This document shows, piece by piece, positions 41,777 to 50,794 of a stretch of 64,000 bases of DNA. Origin of the DNA: Actinoalloteichus hymeniacidonis (GTDB taxonomy: Bacteria; Actinomycetota; Actinomycetes; Mycobacteriales; Pseudonocardiaceae); assembly GCF_014203365.1 (NCBI RefSeq), contig NZ_JACHIS010000001.1, positions 1,426,001 through 1,490,000 of the forward strand, given 5' to 3'. The position numbers and the translations under genes are program-made. The notes below the pieces were generated by a model. That model did no database searches. It had not been told where the DNA came from and was given only the letters and a program-made list of their open reading frames with translations. Each line of letters begins with the position of its first letter. Position 1 is the stretch's first letter.

Positions 41777-42001
41777 ATGATCGACACCACCGATCTGCGA
41801 GCTGACTGCAGTACGCACGGTCCGCAGAGCGCGCCTGGTGTATCCGCTCCTGTCTCCTCGACACTGCGGCGGAGCCGCTTCTCCGAACGTCACAAGCTGC
41901 CGGTAGGTAACAGGATGCCGCCGGGCACCAACGGCTACACCACATCGTGGGGAACCAATGCCCACGGCGAGTTGAGCGCGTGCCCGCCGGGATCTCGCTG
42001 A
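41777..42001 (+). CDS. Short ORF with strong ribosome-binding site, possible leader peptide
   Basis: A 74-residue predicted peptide beginning MIDTTDLRADCSTHGPQSAPG, with no recognisable domain. The ATG is preceded by AGGGGAGGGG at ideal spacing. Codon choice and composition are less biased than in the neighbouring genes, so translation is plausible but unproven. A terminator-like hairpin with a T-rich tail follows, ahead of mrpA, so it could act as a leader peptide or be an independent small gene. Confidence 0.4.
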   Translation: MIDTTDLRADCSTHGPQSAPGVSAPVSSTLRRSRFSERHKLPVGNRMPPGTNGYTTSWGTNAHGELSACPPGSR

Positions 42002-42059
42002 TCCTGTTCCCGCAGCCATCCCCTTCCTGCTCATCGGGTGACCGCACGGTCTTACCGTT

Positions 42060-42097
42060 CGCAGGGAGGGGCCACCCTGCGTTCTTTCGTCATCTTT
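42060..42097 (+). terminator. Terminator- or attenuator-like hairpin ahead of mrpA
   Basis: CGCAGGG (42060-42066), loop AGGGGCCA and CCCTGCG (42075-42081), followed by TTCTTTCGTCATCTTT. It lies 58 bases after the short ORF and 120 bases before mrpA. It may end the short transcript or attenuate the antiporter operon. Confidence 0.55.
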
Positions 42098-42201
42098 GAC
42101 GCTCACCGCTAACCCTTTGCCGTCGGTGCTGGTGTTCTCAGCGGTGGGCTGTCGTTCGCTGTAACGCCTCATGGCGAGACGAATCGTGAAGGGACCATGA
42201 C

Positions 42202-45060
42202 GTGTTGCTGGTCGTGTTGGTGGTGGCGCTTGTTCTCACCACCCTGAGCACACCCTTGCTCGACCGCCTGCTCGGGCGTGCTGCAGGTTGGCCGATCATG
42301 GCTGTCTTCGTGGCCCTGACGGTGGCCGTTGCCATTCAGGGGCGGCACGTCTTGGTCGGTGGCGGAACGCTCGAGTTCTCCCAACCTTGGATGCCCGAGA
42401 TCGGTGTGAACCTCGACCTGCGGATGGACGGTCTCGGCTGGCTGTTCTGCATGTTGGTGCTCGCGGTGGGTGCGCTGATCATCGCCTATTCGACGCGGTA
42501 CTTCCCGCCTGGACGTCGGGGCGGTTTCTACTTCCTGATGACGGCCTTCGCTACGGCGATGACCGGTCTGGTTCTTGCCGACGATCTGGTGCTGCTCTTC
42601 GTGTTCTGGGAGCTCACCACGATCTGCTCGTTCTATCTGATCGGTCTGTCCGGGCCGTCGGCGAATCGTCCTGCGGTGCGCACCTTCCTCGTCACCGCCT
42701 TGGGCGGGCTGGCGCTGTTGACCGCCGTCGTTCTGCTGATCGTGCGGACCGGGACCAGCAGCCTGAGCGCGATCCTGGCCGATACATCCTGGATGCAGGA
42801 CACCGGCTTCGCGACCGTGGTCGCGTTGCTGGTGATGCTGGCGGTCTTCACCAAGTCGGCTCAGTTCCCCTTCCATTACTGGCTGCCCGACGCGATGGCG
42901 GCCAGCACTCCGGTCAGCGCCTATCTCCATGCCGCGACGATGGTCAAGGCCGGGGTGTACGTCGCCATGCGGTTCTCCGCAGCGTTCGGTGACTTCGCTG
43001 TGTGGAACCTCGGACTCATCTCGATCGGCTTGCTCACCGCTCTGATAGGGGCCGTCTTCGCGCTTCAGCGACACGACCTCAAGGAGCTCGCGGCGTACTC
43101 GACCGTCAGCCAGCTCGGCTTCCTCATCATGGTGATCGGCATCGGTACTCCTGCCGCGTTGATCGCAGCGGCTGTGCACACCGTGGCACATGCGTTGTTC
43201 AAATCGGCGCTGTTCATGACGGTCGGAATCATCGATCGTCAAGCCGGTACCCGAGACATCCGAAGGCTCAGCGGGCTGCGTTCCGCGATGCCCGTCACCG
43301 CGATCGTGGCCAGTCTGGCGGCGTTGTCGATGGCGGGGATACCGCCGTTCCTCGGCTTCGTGAGCAAGGAGACCCTGTTCGACGCACTGCTCGCGGCACC
43401 AGGGCCTGCTTGGGTGGTCCCGGCTGTGGGCGTCGGAGCTGTGATCGCGGCGGCGTTCACCTTCGCCTACGCGTTCCGATTCGTCGTCGGCGTGTTCGGC
43501 GGCCCGCCGAACGAGGCATCGCCTCGCGAGGCCGGTGTCTGGTTCCTCGCTGCGCCTGCGGTGGCCGTCGTCGGCGGCCTGCTCCTCGGCCTGGGCGCTC
43601 AGTGGCTCAATCCACTCGTCGACCGAGTCGCGGTCGACGCCGCCCCCGGGAGTGGGCACGCCGACCTGAGCCTGTGGCACGGATTCAATGCGGCGCTGTT
43701 GATGTCGGCTGCCGCCATCGGGCTGGGCGCGCTTCTCACCTGGCGTTCGGCCTCTGGTGAGGCCTTGGCGGGCCGTCGGTTCTTCCCCGTGTCTGGCACG
43801 GCGGTCTTCGAGGTGCTGTATCGAGGGGTGATCGCGTTGGGCGTCCGGGTGGGCGATCTCACCCGCAGCGACTCGCCAGGGCGACACATGGCGGTGCCGA
43901 TCGTGTTGATCGGCGCTCTCACCGCCGTCGTCGCCACTGCGAACCTCGACTTCGGATCTTTCACGGCACCCACGTCCAGGACGCTGGACTGGATCCTGGT
44001 GGTGTTGGTGGTGGCCGCAGTGCTCTCCGCGACTATCACCCGCTCGCGGCTGGCGGGCCTGGTCCTAGTGGGCGTGGCCGGTTTCACCGTTGCGCTGTGG
44101 TTCCTGTTCCTCGGGGCGTTCGACGTCGCGCTGACCCAGCTGCTGGTGGAGATCCTCACCGTCGTCGTCGCGGTGCTCGTCCTGCGGCGGCTGCCCCGGA
44201 GGTTCCATCGAGCAACCCGGCGAAGGACGGTGCTGACGGCTGGAATCGCCATTGTGGCCGGACTCAGCGCGGGCCTAGCCGCTTATCTGATGACAGGTCG
44301 TCGAGAGCTCTCACAGGCTGCGGAGTACTTCCTCTCCCACGTCGAAGACGACACCGGCGGTACCAACGTCGTCAACACGATCCTGGTCGACTACCGGGCG
44401 ATGGACACGATGGGTGAGCTCACCGTTCTCGGCGTCGCAGGCCTGGTGATCATCTCGGTGTTGAAGTCCAGCGGCCTGATCTCCGGAGGTGGAGAACGGC
44501 AACCGAAGGTTCCCCCGAGCAGCGCGGTCTGGAACGCCGACGAGAACACCGTCATCGTGCGGACTGTGGCGCGATGGCTGATGCCGCTGTTGGTGCTCTG
44601 GTCGCTCTACTTGCTCCTGCGGGGACATTACGAGCCCGGCGGCGGATTCATCGCCGGGCTGGTCGGGGGCGCGGGATTCGCGCTGGTCTACCTGACGGCG
44701 GCGAGCGAATCGGCCGCCCGTATCCGACTGTCGTCGCCTGGGCTCATTGCAACCGGAATCGTCGTAGCGGCAGGCTCCGGGCTGCTGGGCTATTTCGACG
44801 GATCCTTCCTGCGCCCACTGCACGCCGACATCTGGATGCCCTGGGGCGACTTCCATTTCACCACTGCGCTGATCTTCGACGTCGGCGTCTATCTCGCGGT
44901 CATCGGTGTGCTGCTCACCGCGCTCAACCATCTCGGACTGCGGCAGCCGCAGACGATGGGAGTCCGTCCCCGTCCCCCTCGGGGCCGTAGCAGTTCACGA
45001 CGAGGACGCGCCGCAACAGGTCGGTCCTCGAAGGGCCGCGCGACTGGAGGTTCCCGATGA
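42202..45060 (+). CDS. mrpA: Na+/H+ antiporter subunit A with fused MrpB domain
   Basis: A 952-residue polytopic membrane protein, the largest Mrp subunit. The N-terminal 500 residues are NuoL/ND5-like with the proton-path region ending in KSAQFPFHYWLPDAMAASTPVSAYLHAATMVKAG. The C-terminal part from about residue 790 is the MrpB domain (RWLMPLLVLWSLYLLLRGHYEPGGGFIAGL). The GTG at 42202 has GAAGGGA 7 bases upstream. First gene of mrpA-C-D-E-F-G, each joined by an ATGA overlap, giving stoichiometric translation. The complex exports Na+ in exchange for H+ and supports alkali and salt tolerance. Confidence 0.94.
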   Translation: MLLVVLVVALVLTTLSTPLLDRLLGRAAGWPIMAVFVALTVAVAIQGRHVLVGGGTLEFSQPWMPEIGVNLDLRMDGLGWLFCMLVLAVGALIIAYSTRYFPPGRRGGFYFLMTAFATAMTGLVLADDLVLLFVFWELTTICSFYLIGLSGPSANRPAVRTFLVTALGGLALLTAVVLLIVRTGTSSLSAILADTSWMQDTGFATVVALLVMLAVFTKSAQFPFHYWLPDAMAASTPVSAYLHAATMVKAGVYVAMRFSAAFGDFAVWNLGLISIGLLTALIGAVFALQRHDLKELAAYSTVSQLGFLIMVIGIGTPAALIAAAVHTVAHALFKSALFMTVGIIDRQAGTRDIRRLSGLRSAMPVTAIVASLAALSMAGIPPFLGFVSKETLFDALLAAPGPAWVVPAVGVGAVIAAAFTFAYAFRFVVGVFGGPPNEASPREAGVWFLAAPAVAVVGGLLLGLGAQWLNPLVDRVAVDAAPGSGHADLSLWHGFNAALLMSAAAIGLGALLTWRSASGEALAGRRFFPVSGTAVFEVLYRGVIALGVRVGDLTRSDSPGRHMAVPIVLIGALTAVVATANLDFGSFTAPTSRTLDWILVVLVVAAVLSATITRSRLAGLVLVGVAGFTVALWFLFLGAFDVALTQLLVEILTVVVAVLVLRRLPRRFHRATRRRTVLTAGIAIVAGLSAGLAAYLMTGRRELSQAAEYFLSHVEDDTGGTNVVNTILVDYRAMDTMGELTVLGVAGLVIISVLKSSGLISGGGERQPKVPPSSAVWNADENTVIVRTVARWLMPLLVLWSLYLLLRGHYEPGGGFIAGLVGGAGFALVYLTAASESAARIRLSSPGLIATGIVVAAGSGLLGYFDGSFLRPLHADIWMPWGDFHFTTALIFDVGVYLAVIGVLLTALNHLGLRQPQTMGVRPRPPRGRSSSRRGRAATGRSSKGRATGGSR

Positions 45061-45365
45061 CGCTCGCCATCACGATCGGCGCTCTGATCGCCGGCGCGGT
45101 GTTCCTGATGCTGCAACGCGGCATGGTCCGCATCGTGCTGGGCTTCGTGCTCCTGGGACACGGGGTGAATCTGTTGCTGATGTCGGCAGGGGGCACGTTT
45201 CGGCGCGACCAGCCGCTACTGTCCTTCGGCTCCGCCGAGGCCGCCGCCGATCCGCTCCCACAGGCATTCGTGTTGACCGCGATCGTCATCGCCTTCTCGA
45301 TCACGATCTACATGCTGACCCTCGCCGCCACCGGCACCGACGACGACACCGAGGACGCCTCATGA
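45057..45365 (+). CDS. mrpC: Na+/H+ antiporter subunit C (NuoK-like)
   Basis: A 102-residue membrane protein with three helices, homologous to NuoK (VFLMLQRGMVRIVLGFVLLGHGVNLLLMS; DPLPQAFVLTAIVIAFSITIYMLTL). It overlaps the ends of mrpA and mrpD by ATGA at both sides. Required for assembly of the Mrp complex. Confidence 0.93.
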   Translation: MTLAITIGALIAGAVFLMLQRGMVRIVLGFVLLGHGVNLLLMSAGGTFRRDQPLLSFGSAEAAADPLPQAFVLTAIVIAFSITIYMLTLAATGTDDDTEDAS

Positions 45366-46891
45366 ACGCCGCGCTGCTGCCGCTCGTCGTGATGGTGCCC
45401 CTGATCAGCGCCGCCCTGCTCGCCATCGTGTCTCACCGGTGGCCGCGCAGGATCCTGCTGCTTGCGCCCAACCTCGGCGCGCTGGTGGCCGGGGTACTGC
45501 TGATCCAGGCCACTGGTGACGGCTCGGTCTACGCACACAACATCGGACTCTGGCAGGACGGGATCGCGATTCCGTTCGTCGTCGACGTGTTCAGCGCCCT
45601 GATGGTGACGACCACCGCGTTGCTCACCGTGACCTGCTCCGCGTTCGCCATCGCCACCGGCGAGGAGGAGCGTGGCCGGTTCTTCGGACCACTCGTCCTA
45701 GTGCTCTCGGCGGGGGTGTACGGGGCCCTGCTCACCGGCGACCTGTTCAACCTGTTCGTCTTCATCGAGGTCATGCTGCTGCCCTCGTACGGCCTGCTGG
45801 CGATGGCGGGTGCGCTGCGCAGTCTGCGGGGCGGACGGATCTACGTCACGGTCAACCTGCTCACCTCCACGATCTTCCTAGCCGGCGTCGCCTTGGTCTA
45901 CGGCGTGACGGGCACGGTGCACCTCGGTGAACTGGTCGGAGCGGCCAGAGAATCGCCCCTGGTGGCGTCGGCGATGGCGGTGGTCCTGCTTGCCTTGTCG
46001 ATCAAGGCGGCGGTGGTGCCAGTGCACGGCTGGCTAGCCCGCACCTATCCCGCGACCTCCCCTGCGGTAACCGCCCTGTTCTCCGGTCTGCACACCAAGG
46101 TTGCGATCTATGCGATCTACCGTCTGTACGCCCTGCTCTTCGAAGGCGACGCCACTTACCTGTGGATCGGCCTGGTCGCGTTCACCGTGACGATGCTCAT
46201 CGGAGTGCTGGGCGCGGTTGGCGAGAACACCACCAGGTCCATCCTGGTCTTCCACATGATCAGCCAGATCGGATACATCCTGCTCGGTGTCGCCCTGTTC
46301 ACCCCGCTGGGGTTGATGGCCGGAATCTTCTACCTGATCCATCACATGATCGTGAAGGCATCGTTGTTCCTGTCCACCGGAGCGATCGAGGACGCCTACG
46401 GGACGAGTCGCTTGGAACGTCTCGGTGGCATCGCACGACGCGAGCCGCTGCTGGCGCTGGTGTTCATGGGAGCCGCGCTGTCCTTGGCGGGCCTGCCGCC
46501 GTTCTCCGGGTTCGTCGCCAAGCTCACCCTGGTCAGCGCCACTATCGAGGACGGACAGTGGATCGTCGCCGCCGTCGCGGTGGCCGTCAGCTTGATCACG
46601 TTGATGTCGATGCTCAAGATCTGGGGTGGGCCATTCTGGGGCTCGGGGCCCGAGCCGGATGGTCAGCCGGATCGAGATCAGAGCAGTCCGTCAACGGGAG
46701 GGGTAGCGGCCCCAGCTCGGCCGACGGTCCACCCGAGGGTACGGCCAACCGTTCTGCTCCCGGCGCTGATACTCACCACCGCCACGCTCTGCATCGGGCT
46801 GGGCGCCCAAGTCCTGCTTGATCTCAGTGCCCAGGCGGCGTCCGGCTTGCTGGACCCCGCTGCCTACCTCGAAGCGGTGACGAACCGATGA
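45362..46891 (+). CDS. mrpD: Na+/H+ antiporter subunit D (NuoN/NuoM-like)
   Basis: A 509-residue membrane protein with about 14 helices, NuoM/NuoN-like. Conserved charged helices include LFNLFVFIEVMLLPSYGLL and ALSIKAAVVPVHGWLARTYP with the proton-channel Lys. A loop near residues 430-465 (EPDGQPDRDQSSPSTGG) is hydrophilic and probably variable. The ATG at 45362 overlaps the mrpC stop; the same frame is open upstream inside mrpC but not used. Core ion-translocating subunit with MrpA. Confidence 0.94.
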   Translation: MNAALLPLVVMVPLISAALLAIVSHRWPRRILLLAPNLGALVAGVLLIQATGDGSVYAHNIGLWQDGIAIPFVVDVFSALMVTTTALLTVTCSAFAIATGEEERGRFFGPLVLVLSAGVYGALLTGDLFNLFVFIEVMLLPSYGLLAMAGALRSLRGGRIYVTVNLLTSTIFLAGVALVYGVTGTVHLGELVGAARESPLVASAMAVVLLALSIKAAVVPVHGWLARTYPATSPAVTALFSGLHTKVAIYAIYRLYALLFEGDATYLWIGLVAFTVTMLIGVLGAVGENTTRSILVFHMISQIGYILLGVALFTPLGLMAGIFYLIHHMIVKASLFLSTGAIEDAYGTSRLERLGGIARREPLLALVFMGAALSLAGLPPFSGFVAKLTLVSATIEDGQWIVAAVAVAVSLITLMSMLKIWGGPFWGSGPEPDGQPDRDQSSPSTGGVAAPARPTVHPRVRPTVLLPALILTTATLCIGLGAQVLLDLSAQAASGLLDPAAYLEAVTNR

Positions 46892-47283
46892 CCTCACATC
46901 TGCGGTGGCTGATCCGCCTGCTGTGGTTCCCCGTCTACTACGCGCTGGAGGTCATCAAGTCCTCGACCACCGTCGCGCTCGACATCCTCACACCGGGCAG
47001 CCGAGCGACGCCCGCCTTCGTCGAAGTCCGGCTGCGGTGTACCACTGATCTGGAGATCACGATGCTGGCCAACATGATCTCCCTGACCCCGGGAACCGTG
47101 ACGGTCGCCGCCCGCAGGCGTCCCGCGACACTCTGGGTGCACGGGATGTACGTCGACGATCGCGATTCTTTCCAGGAGGAGTTGTATGCGATGGAGGACC
47201 GGCTCCTAGCGGTGACCCGCCGCAGCGGTGCGCCCGACCGCCTGCCCGCATCCCGACGGACCACGAGCGGGGGACCGGCATGA
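46888..47283 (+). CDS. mrpE: Na+/H+ antiporter subunit E
   Basis: A 131-residue protein with N-terminal hydrophobic segments (WLIRLLWFPVYYALEVIKSSTTVALDIL) and a cytoplasmic tail. LRCTTDLEITMLANMISLTPGTVTV is the MrpE signature. Slightly shorter than the usual 155-165 residues at its N-terminus. ATGA overlaps with both neighbours. Confidence 0.9.
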   Translation: MTSHLRWLIRLLWFPVYYALEVIKSSTTVALDILTPGSRATPAFVEVRLRCTTDLEITMLANMISLTPGTVTVAARRRPATLWVHGMYVDDRDSFQEELYAMEDRLLAVTRRSGAPDRLPASRRTTSGGPA

Positions 47284-47537
47284 CCATCATCGACATCGGC
47301 CTCGGAGCAGTCGGCCTAGCCATGATCATCGCGACCTACCGCATCCTCCGTGGTCCTTCGAGCGCCGATCGCGCCGCAGGCGCCGACGTCATCTTCTTCG
47401 GCTTCGTCGGCCTGGTCGCTCTCCTCGGACTGCGGCTGGAGACCGAGTTGGTGATCGATATCGTACTGGCCTGCACACTCGTCGGGTTCCTTGCTGCTTT
47501 GTCGCTGGCGCGTCTGATCGCGGGAGGCAAGCGATGA
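47280..47537 (+). CDS. mrpF: Na+/H+ antiporter subunit F
   Basis: An 85-residue protein with three helices and the MrpF motif RILRGPSSADRAAGADVIFF. ATGA overlaps with mrpE and mrpG. Confidence 0.93.
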   Translation: MTIIDIGLGAVGLAMIIATYRILRGPSSADRAAGADVIFFGFVGLVALLGLRLETELVIDIVLACTLVGFLAALSLARLIAGGKR

Positions 47538-47896
47538 ACTCGATCTTGGACGTTCTCGGTGTCATCTGCATGGTCACCGGCGCGATCGTCTTCGCCGTGG
47601 GCGCCTTCGGGCTGCTGCGCCTCCCCGATTTCTACTCTCGATTGAGCGGGGTGAGCATCGCAGCCGGCCTCGGTACAGCCTTGCTTCTGCTGGGACTTCT
47701 CCTGCACTTCCCGACGCTGGAGAACACACTGAAACTCGGGCTCGCCCTGCTCATCCAGCTCGCCACCGCAGCCGTGGGTGGCAATGCGATGGCCAGGGCC
47801 GGCTATATCGCCGGAACCCCCGCAAGCCCGAGGACCCGATACGACGACCTGGCGATCGGTAAGGCAAATCCGACGTCGGAGGCCGACGACTCCTGA
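47534..47896 (+). CDS. mrpG: Na+/H+ antiporter subunit G
   Basis: A 120-residue protein with three helices; GAFGLLRLPDFYSRLSGVSIAAGLGTALLLLGL is the MrpG signature, and the C-terminal tail is hydrophilic. The ATG at 47534 overlaps the mrpF stop. Last gene of the operon; the GIDE-domain gene follows 91 bases later. Confidence 0.93.
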   Translation: MNSILDVLGVICMVTGAIVFAVGAFGLLRLPDFYSRLSGVSIAAGLGTALLLLGLLLHFPTLENTLKLGLALLIQLATAAVGGNAMARAGYIAGTPASPRTRYDDLAIGKANPTSEADDS

Positions 47897-47987
47897 GGGG
47901 AATTCACCGCAGAACGGGCCTTCGTCATGGTGGTCGGCGCCAATCGAAATCCAGGTAGGCCGGGCATGGGGAAGGAGGAGATGCGAT

Positions 47988-48737
47988 ATGGCGGACCTTA
48001 CGACGATCCTGCAGCTGGTCACCCTGCTTTGTTGCGCTCCTGCGGTCTATCTGTTCCGCGCAGCCTGGCGGGCGAGGAAGCTCAGTGCGTCACTGGGCAA
48101 TGCCGAGGCTCTGCCGATCGGGTCGTTGTCCGCATACTGCGGCACCGACGTCGAGGTCAACATCAGTGGGAACGCCCTTTTCGGCTCGGCCGCCGAGCTG
48201 ACCGCCCCCTACTCCAAGCGGGCCTGCGTCTGGTACCGGTCCGAGGTGTGGTCCCATCAGCCGAGGGACGGCAGGCAGGGAAACCGGCTGAAGCTGGATC
48301 TGCTGTTCGTCGAACAGTCCCGTTCCTCGTTCGTACTTCGCGATCGCACGGGGGAGATTCTGTGCCGGCCGGGGGACGCGCAGCCGCACAAGCCCAAGGT
48401 GACACATGACTCCTTCGTTCCGGACGACGCCGCCGATTCCGGACAGGCTGAGATCGGGCCCGATCCCAACAATTCGTACCTGCCAGAAGAGGCACTCTTC
48501 TCCCCTGGCCACCGCTACCGAGAATGGTCGATCGCCCCTGGACAGCAGTTGTCCGTCAAGGGTGTCGTCAGATGCGATGCGGGACGCGTCGCCATCGAGG
48601 GACGAGGTGACGACGAACTCTTCTTCTCCCCGCATACCAGGCTCGGGATAAGGGCAACGAACTTTCTTCGACAATGGGTAGGTTTCACTTTACTGCCGCT
48701 GTCTGGAATCACCTTCCTGCTGATTTCATTGGAGTAG
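47988..48737 (+). CDS. GIDE-domain membrane protein (bacterial E3-ligase-like domain)
   Basis: A 249-residue protein with an N-terminal membrane helix (residues 5-28), a long soluble region and a C-terminal helix (about 225-247). The soluble part resembles the GIDE domain known from mitochondrial MULAN/MAPL and from bacterial proteins annotated E3 ubiquitin ligase-like: TAPYSKRACVWYRSEV, SRSSFVLRDRTGEILCRP and YREWSIAPGQQLSVKGVV. No RING domain is present, so ligase activity is not expected. The ATG at 47988 follows AAGGAGGAG. Function in bacteria is unknown; a membrane or envelope role is likely. Confidence 0.78.
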   Translation: MADLTTILQLVTLLCCAPAVYLFRAAWRARKLSASLGNAEALPIGSLSAYCGTDVEVNISGNALFGSAAELTAPYSKRACVWYRSEVWSHQPRDGRQGNRLKLDLLFVEQSRSSFVLRDRTGEILCRPGDAQPHKPKVTHDSFVPDDAADSGQAEIGPDPNNSYLPEEALFSPGHRYREWSIAPGQQLSVKGVVRCDAGRVAIEGRGDDELFFSPHTRLGIRATNFLRQWVGFTLLPLSGITFLLISLE

Positions 48738-48963
48738 ACAGGCCGCGCCGCCTACGCTGAGGGAGGACAGCGGCCTTGATCCGCATCACGAGAGTTGTTC
48801 CCTGACAGGGTCGGCTCGTCCACGCGGCGCTGCTCCCATGGAGCAGGACCCGATTCCAATAGGAGCAGTGGAGTCACCGGAGCCGACCTCGGGCGGCACC
48901 GGTCGCCATCGGACGGGGCATCTAGGATCGCCTCCGACCTCGTTCGTAGCGCAAGGATGATCG

Positions 48964-50238
48964 GTGAAAACTGACAACACCCCCCCGAGGGGCACCCGTG
49001 ACCTGCTTCCCGCCGCCGTCGCCGACCGCGATCATGTGCTGGCGGCCATCACGGAGGTCTACCGGCATCACGGCTACCACCGCATCGAGACCCCGGCGCT
49101 GGAGGACATCGGCAGGCTGACCGGCGGTCAGGGCGGCGAGAACGAGAAACTCATCTACCGGGTGCTGCGTCGTGGCATCACCGAACCGCTCGCCGAGGGC
49201 GTCGGACTCGCCGACCTGGTCGACCTTGGGCTGCGCTTCGACCTCACCGTGCCGTTGACCCGGTTCTACGGGGCGCACCACGCGCAACTTCCGATGCCGT
49301 TCCGCTCCTTCCAATTCGGACCGGTGTGGCGGGCCGAGCGTCCGCAGAAGGGCCGATACCGGCAGTTCAACCAGTGCGACATCGACATCATCGGCGAGGA
49401 GAGCGTGCTCGCCGAGGTGGAGTTGATCGAGGCGACCATCGGCGCGCTCGACGCCGTCGGGCTGACCGGGACCACGGTGCGGATCTCCGATCGGCGGTTG
49501 CTCGCCGCGCTGGCCGAGCACGCGGGGCTGCCCGCCGAGTCCTGGGATGGTCTCTTCATCACCCTCGACAAGTTGGACAAGATCGGCTGGGAGGGCGTCA
49601 CCAAGGAGCTCGTCGAGTCGCGTGGGCTGCCCGCCGAGTCCGTCGCCGTGGTGCGCACCCAGATCGAACGGCTGCAGGCGGTGTCGATCGACACGCTCGT
49701 CGACACCCTGGCCGACGCGCTGCCCACCATGGACGAGCGGGCGCTGACCGACCTGGGCACCACGGTCGCGGCCCTGGCGCCGCTGGCCGAGACCGCGGGC
49801 TCGAGCTGGGAGTTCGATCCGACGCTGGTCCGGGGCATGGGCTACTACACCGGCCAGGTCTTCGAGATCGTGCACCCGGATGCCGGTTCCTCGTTGGCCG
49901 GTGGCGGGCGGTACGACCGGTTGATCGGCCGTACCCTCGGCCGCGATGTGCCCGCCTGTGGCTTCTCCATCGGTTTCGAGCGCATCGTCGATCTGCTGGG
50001 CGGGACGCGGCGCGATCAGCAGGTCGCGGTGCTGCATGAATCCGAGGTGGGCATCGACGAGGTGCTGTCGGTGGCGCGGGCTTTGCGGGCCGAGGGGCGT
50101 TCGGTCGCGCCGGTTCGTCGACGCGGCAAGTTCGGTGCCCAGCTGGACCGGCTCACCGAATGGGGCTTCACCTCGTTCGTGCACCTGAGCGCGCGCCGCG
50201 ACCCGGCCGCCGCCCTGGAGGAACGAACCCTCGGCTGA
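48964..50238 (+). CDS. hisS: Histidyl-tRNA synthetase, atypical subfamily
   Basis: A 424-residue class II synthetase that charges tRNA-His. Motif 1 begins PRGTRDLLP, motif 2 is FQFGPVWRAERPQKGRYRQFNQCDIDIIG, the histidine signature is RGMGYYTGQVFEIV, and motif 3 includes GFSIGFERI. The FDLTVPLTRF and NQCDIDIIG text looks closer to the archaeal/eukaryotic-like branch than to the usual actinobacterial enzyme. The GTG at 48964 follows AAGGA at 8 bases, and CATCTAGGAT upstream may hold the -10. It may be a second, divergent HisRS. The 228 bases upstream contain no gene. Confidence 0.88.
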   Translation: MKTDNTPPRGTRDLLPAAVADRDHVLAAITEVYRHHGYHRIETPALEDIGRLTGGQGGENEKLIYRVLRRGITEPLAEGVGLADLVDLGLRFDLTVPLTRFYGAHHAQLPMPFRSFQFGPVWRAERPQKGRYRQFNQCDIDIIGEESVLAEVELIEATIGALDAVGLTGTTVRISDRRLLAALAEHAGLPAESWDGLFITLDKLDKIGWEGVTKELVESRGLPAESVAVVRTQIERLQAVSIDTLVDTLADALPTMDERALTDLGTTVAALAPLAETAGSSWEFDPTLVRGMGYYTGQVFEIVHPDAGSSLAGGGRYDRLIGRTLGRDVPACGFSIGFERIVDLLGGTRRDQQVAVLHESEVGIDEVLSVARALRAEGRSVAPVRRRGKFGAQLDRLTEWGFTSFVHLSARRDPAAALEERTLG

Positions 50239-50602
50239 CCGGCCGCGCCGGATGATTCGACGTCGGTGCCCCGCCTGCCATCGCGCCGGTGAGGGGCACC
50301 GACGGGTCGATGCGTCGGACATTCACTCATACGCACCCGACGATATGCACGGTGGCGCACCTGCCGAAGTCGCCCCACCGTTCGGAAAGGCCCGGTCGCG
50401 GGTGGTGCAACGGCACGAAGGCGCGCCGGGCGGCCCACTCGGCGTCCATCAGGTGAGAAGAATCAGCCGAGGGAATCTCACGTTCGGTGATGTCGTCGAC
50501 TACTCAGTGGTGGCGAGGTGTTCAGTCGGGCGGTGGTGTCCGGTACTCGGCGTGCGCGGCAGCATCGGGAGACGTCCGTTGGTCGCTGTCCCGGAGGTCA
50601 TC
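50239..50602. other. Intergenic region upstream of the cysteine-rich micro-gene
   Basis: About 360 bases without a supported gene; the frame of the micro-gene is open here but lacks a good start. The part from 50465 to 50520 is AT-richer and probably contains the micro-gene promoter. Confidence 0.4.
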
Positions 50603-50698
50603 ATGAGCGAAGTTCGAACCCCGCCGCCCGCACTCGATGGCTGCGGCTGTTGTTCGGGGTGCACCGGCCCCGGTTGTGGTTGTTGCCAGGGCTGTTGA
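50603..50698 (+). CDS. 31-residue peptide with eight cysteines in two CGCCxGC blocks
   Basis: The predicted product is MSEVRTPPPALDG followed by CGCCSGCTGPGCGCCQGC. Eight of the last 18 residues are Cys, arranged as two near-identical blocks CGCCSGC and CGCCQGC joined by TGPG. The ATG at 50603 has GGAGG with 5-base spacing (50593-50597), and the stop TGA comes right after the last Cys. Such clustering suggests metal binding (metallothionein-like) or a modified peptide precursor; no maturation enzymes are adjacent. Translation is supported by the start signal and the repeat structure, not by homology I can name. Confidence 0.62.
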   Translation: MSEVRTPPPALDGCGCCSGCTGPGCGCCQGC

Positions 50699-50794
50699 GC
50701 ACGAGGCCTGCCAATGCGGTCGAGGTGGCGAGCCGGACGGGCTCGGAACGGGTCGGCATGGGCGTGGATCGCGGGGGCAGGCCACACCTGCCGG

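Noticed and set aside
42169-43887. A 572-codon minus-strand open frame within mrpA
   Set aside because: Extremely His/Arg/Gln-rich antisense frame of a clear membrane protein gene.
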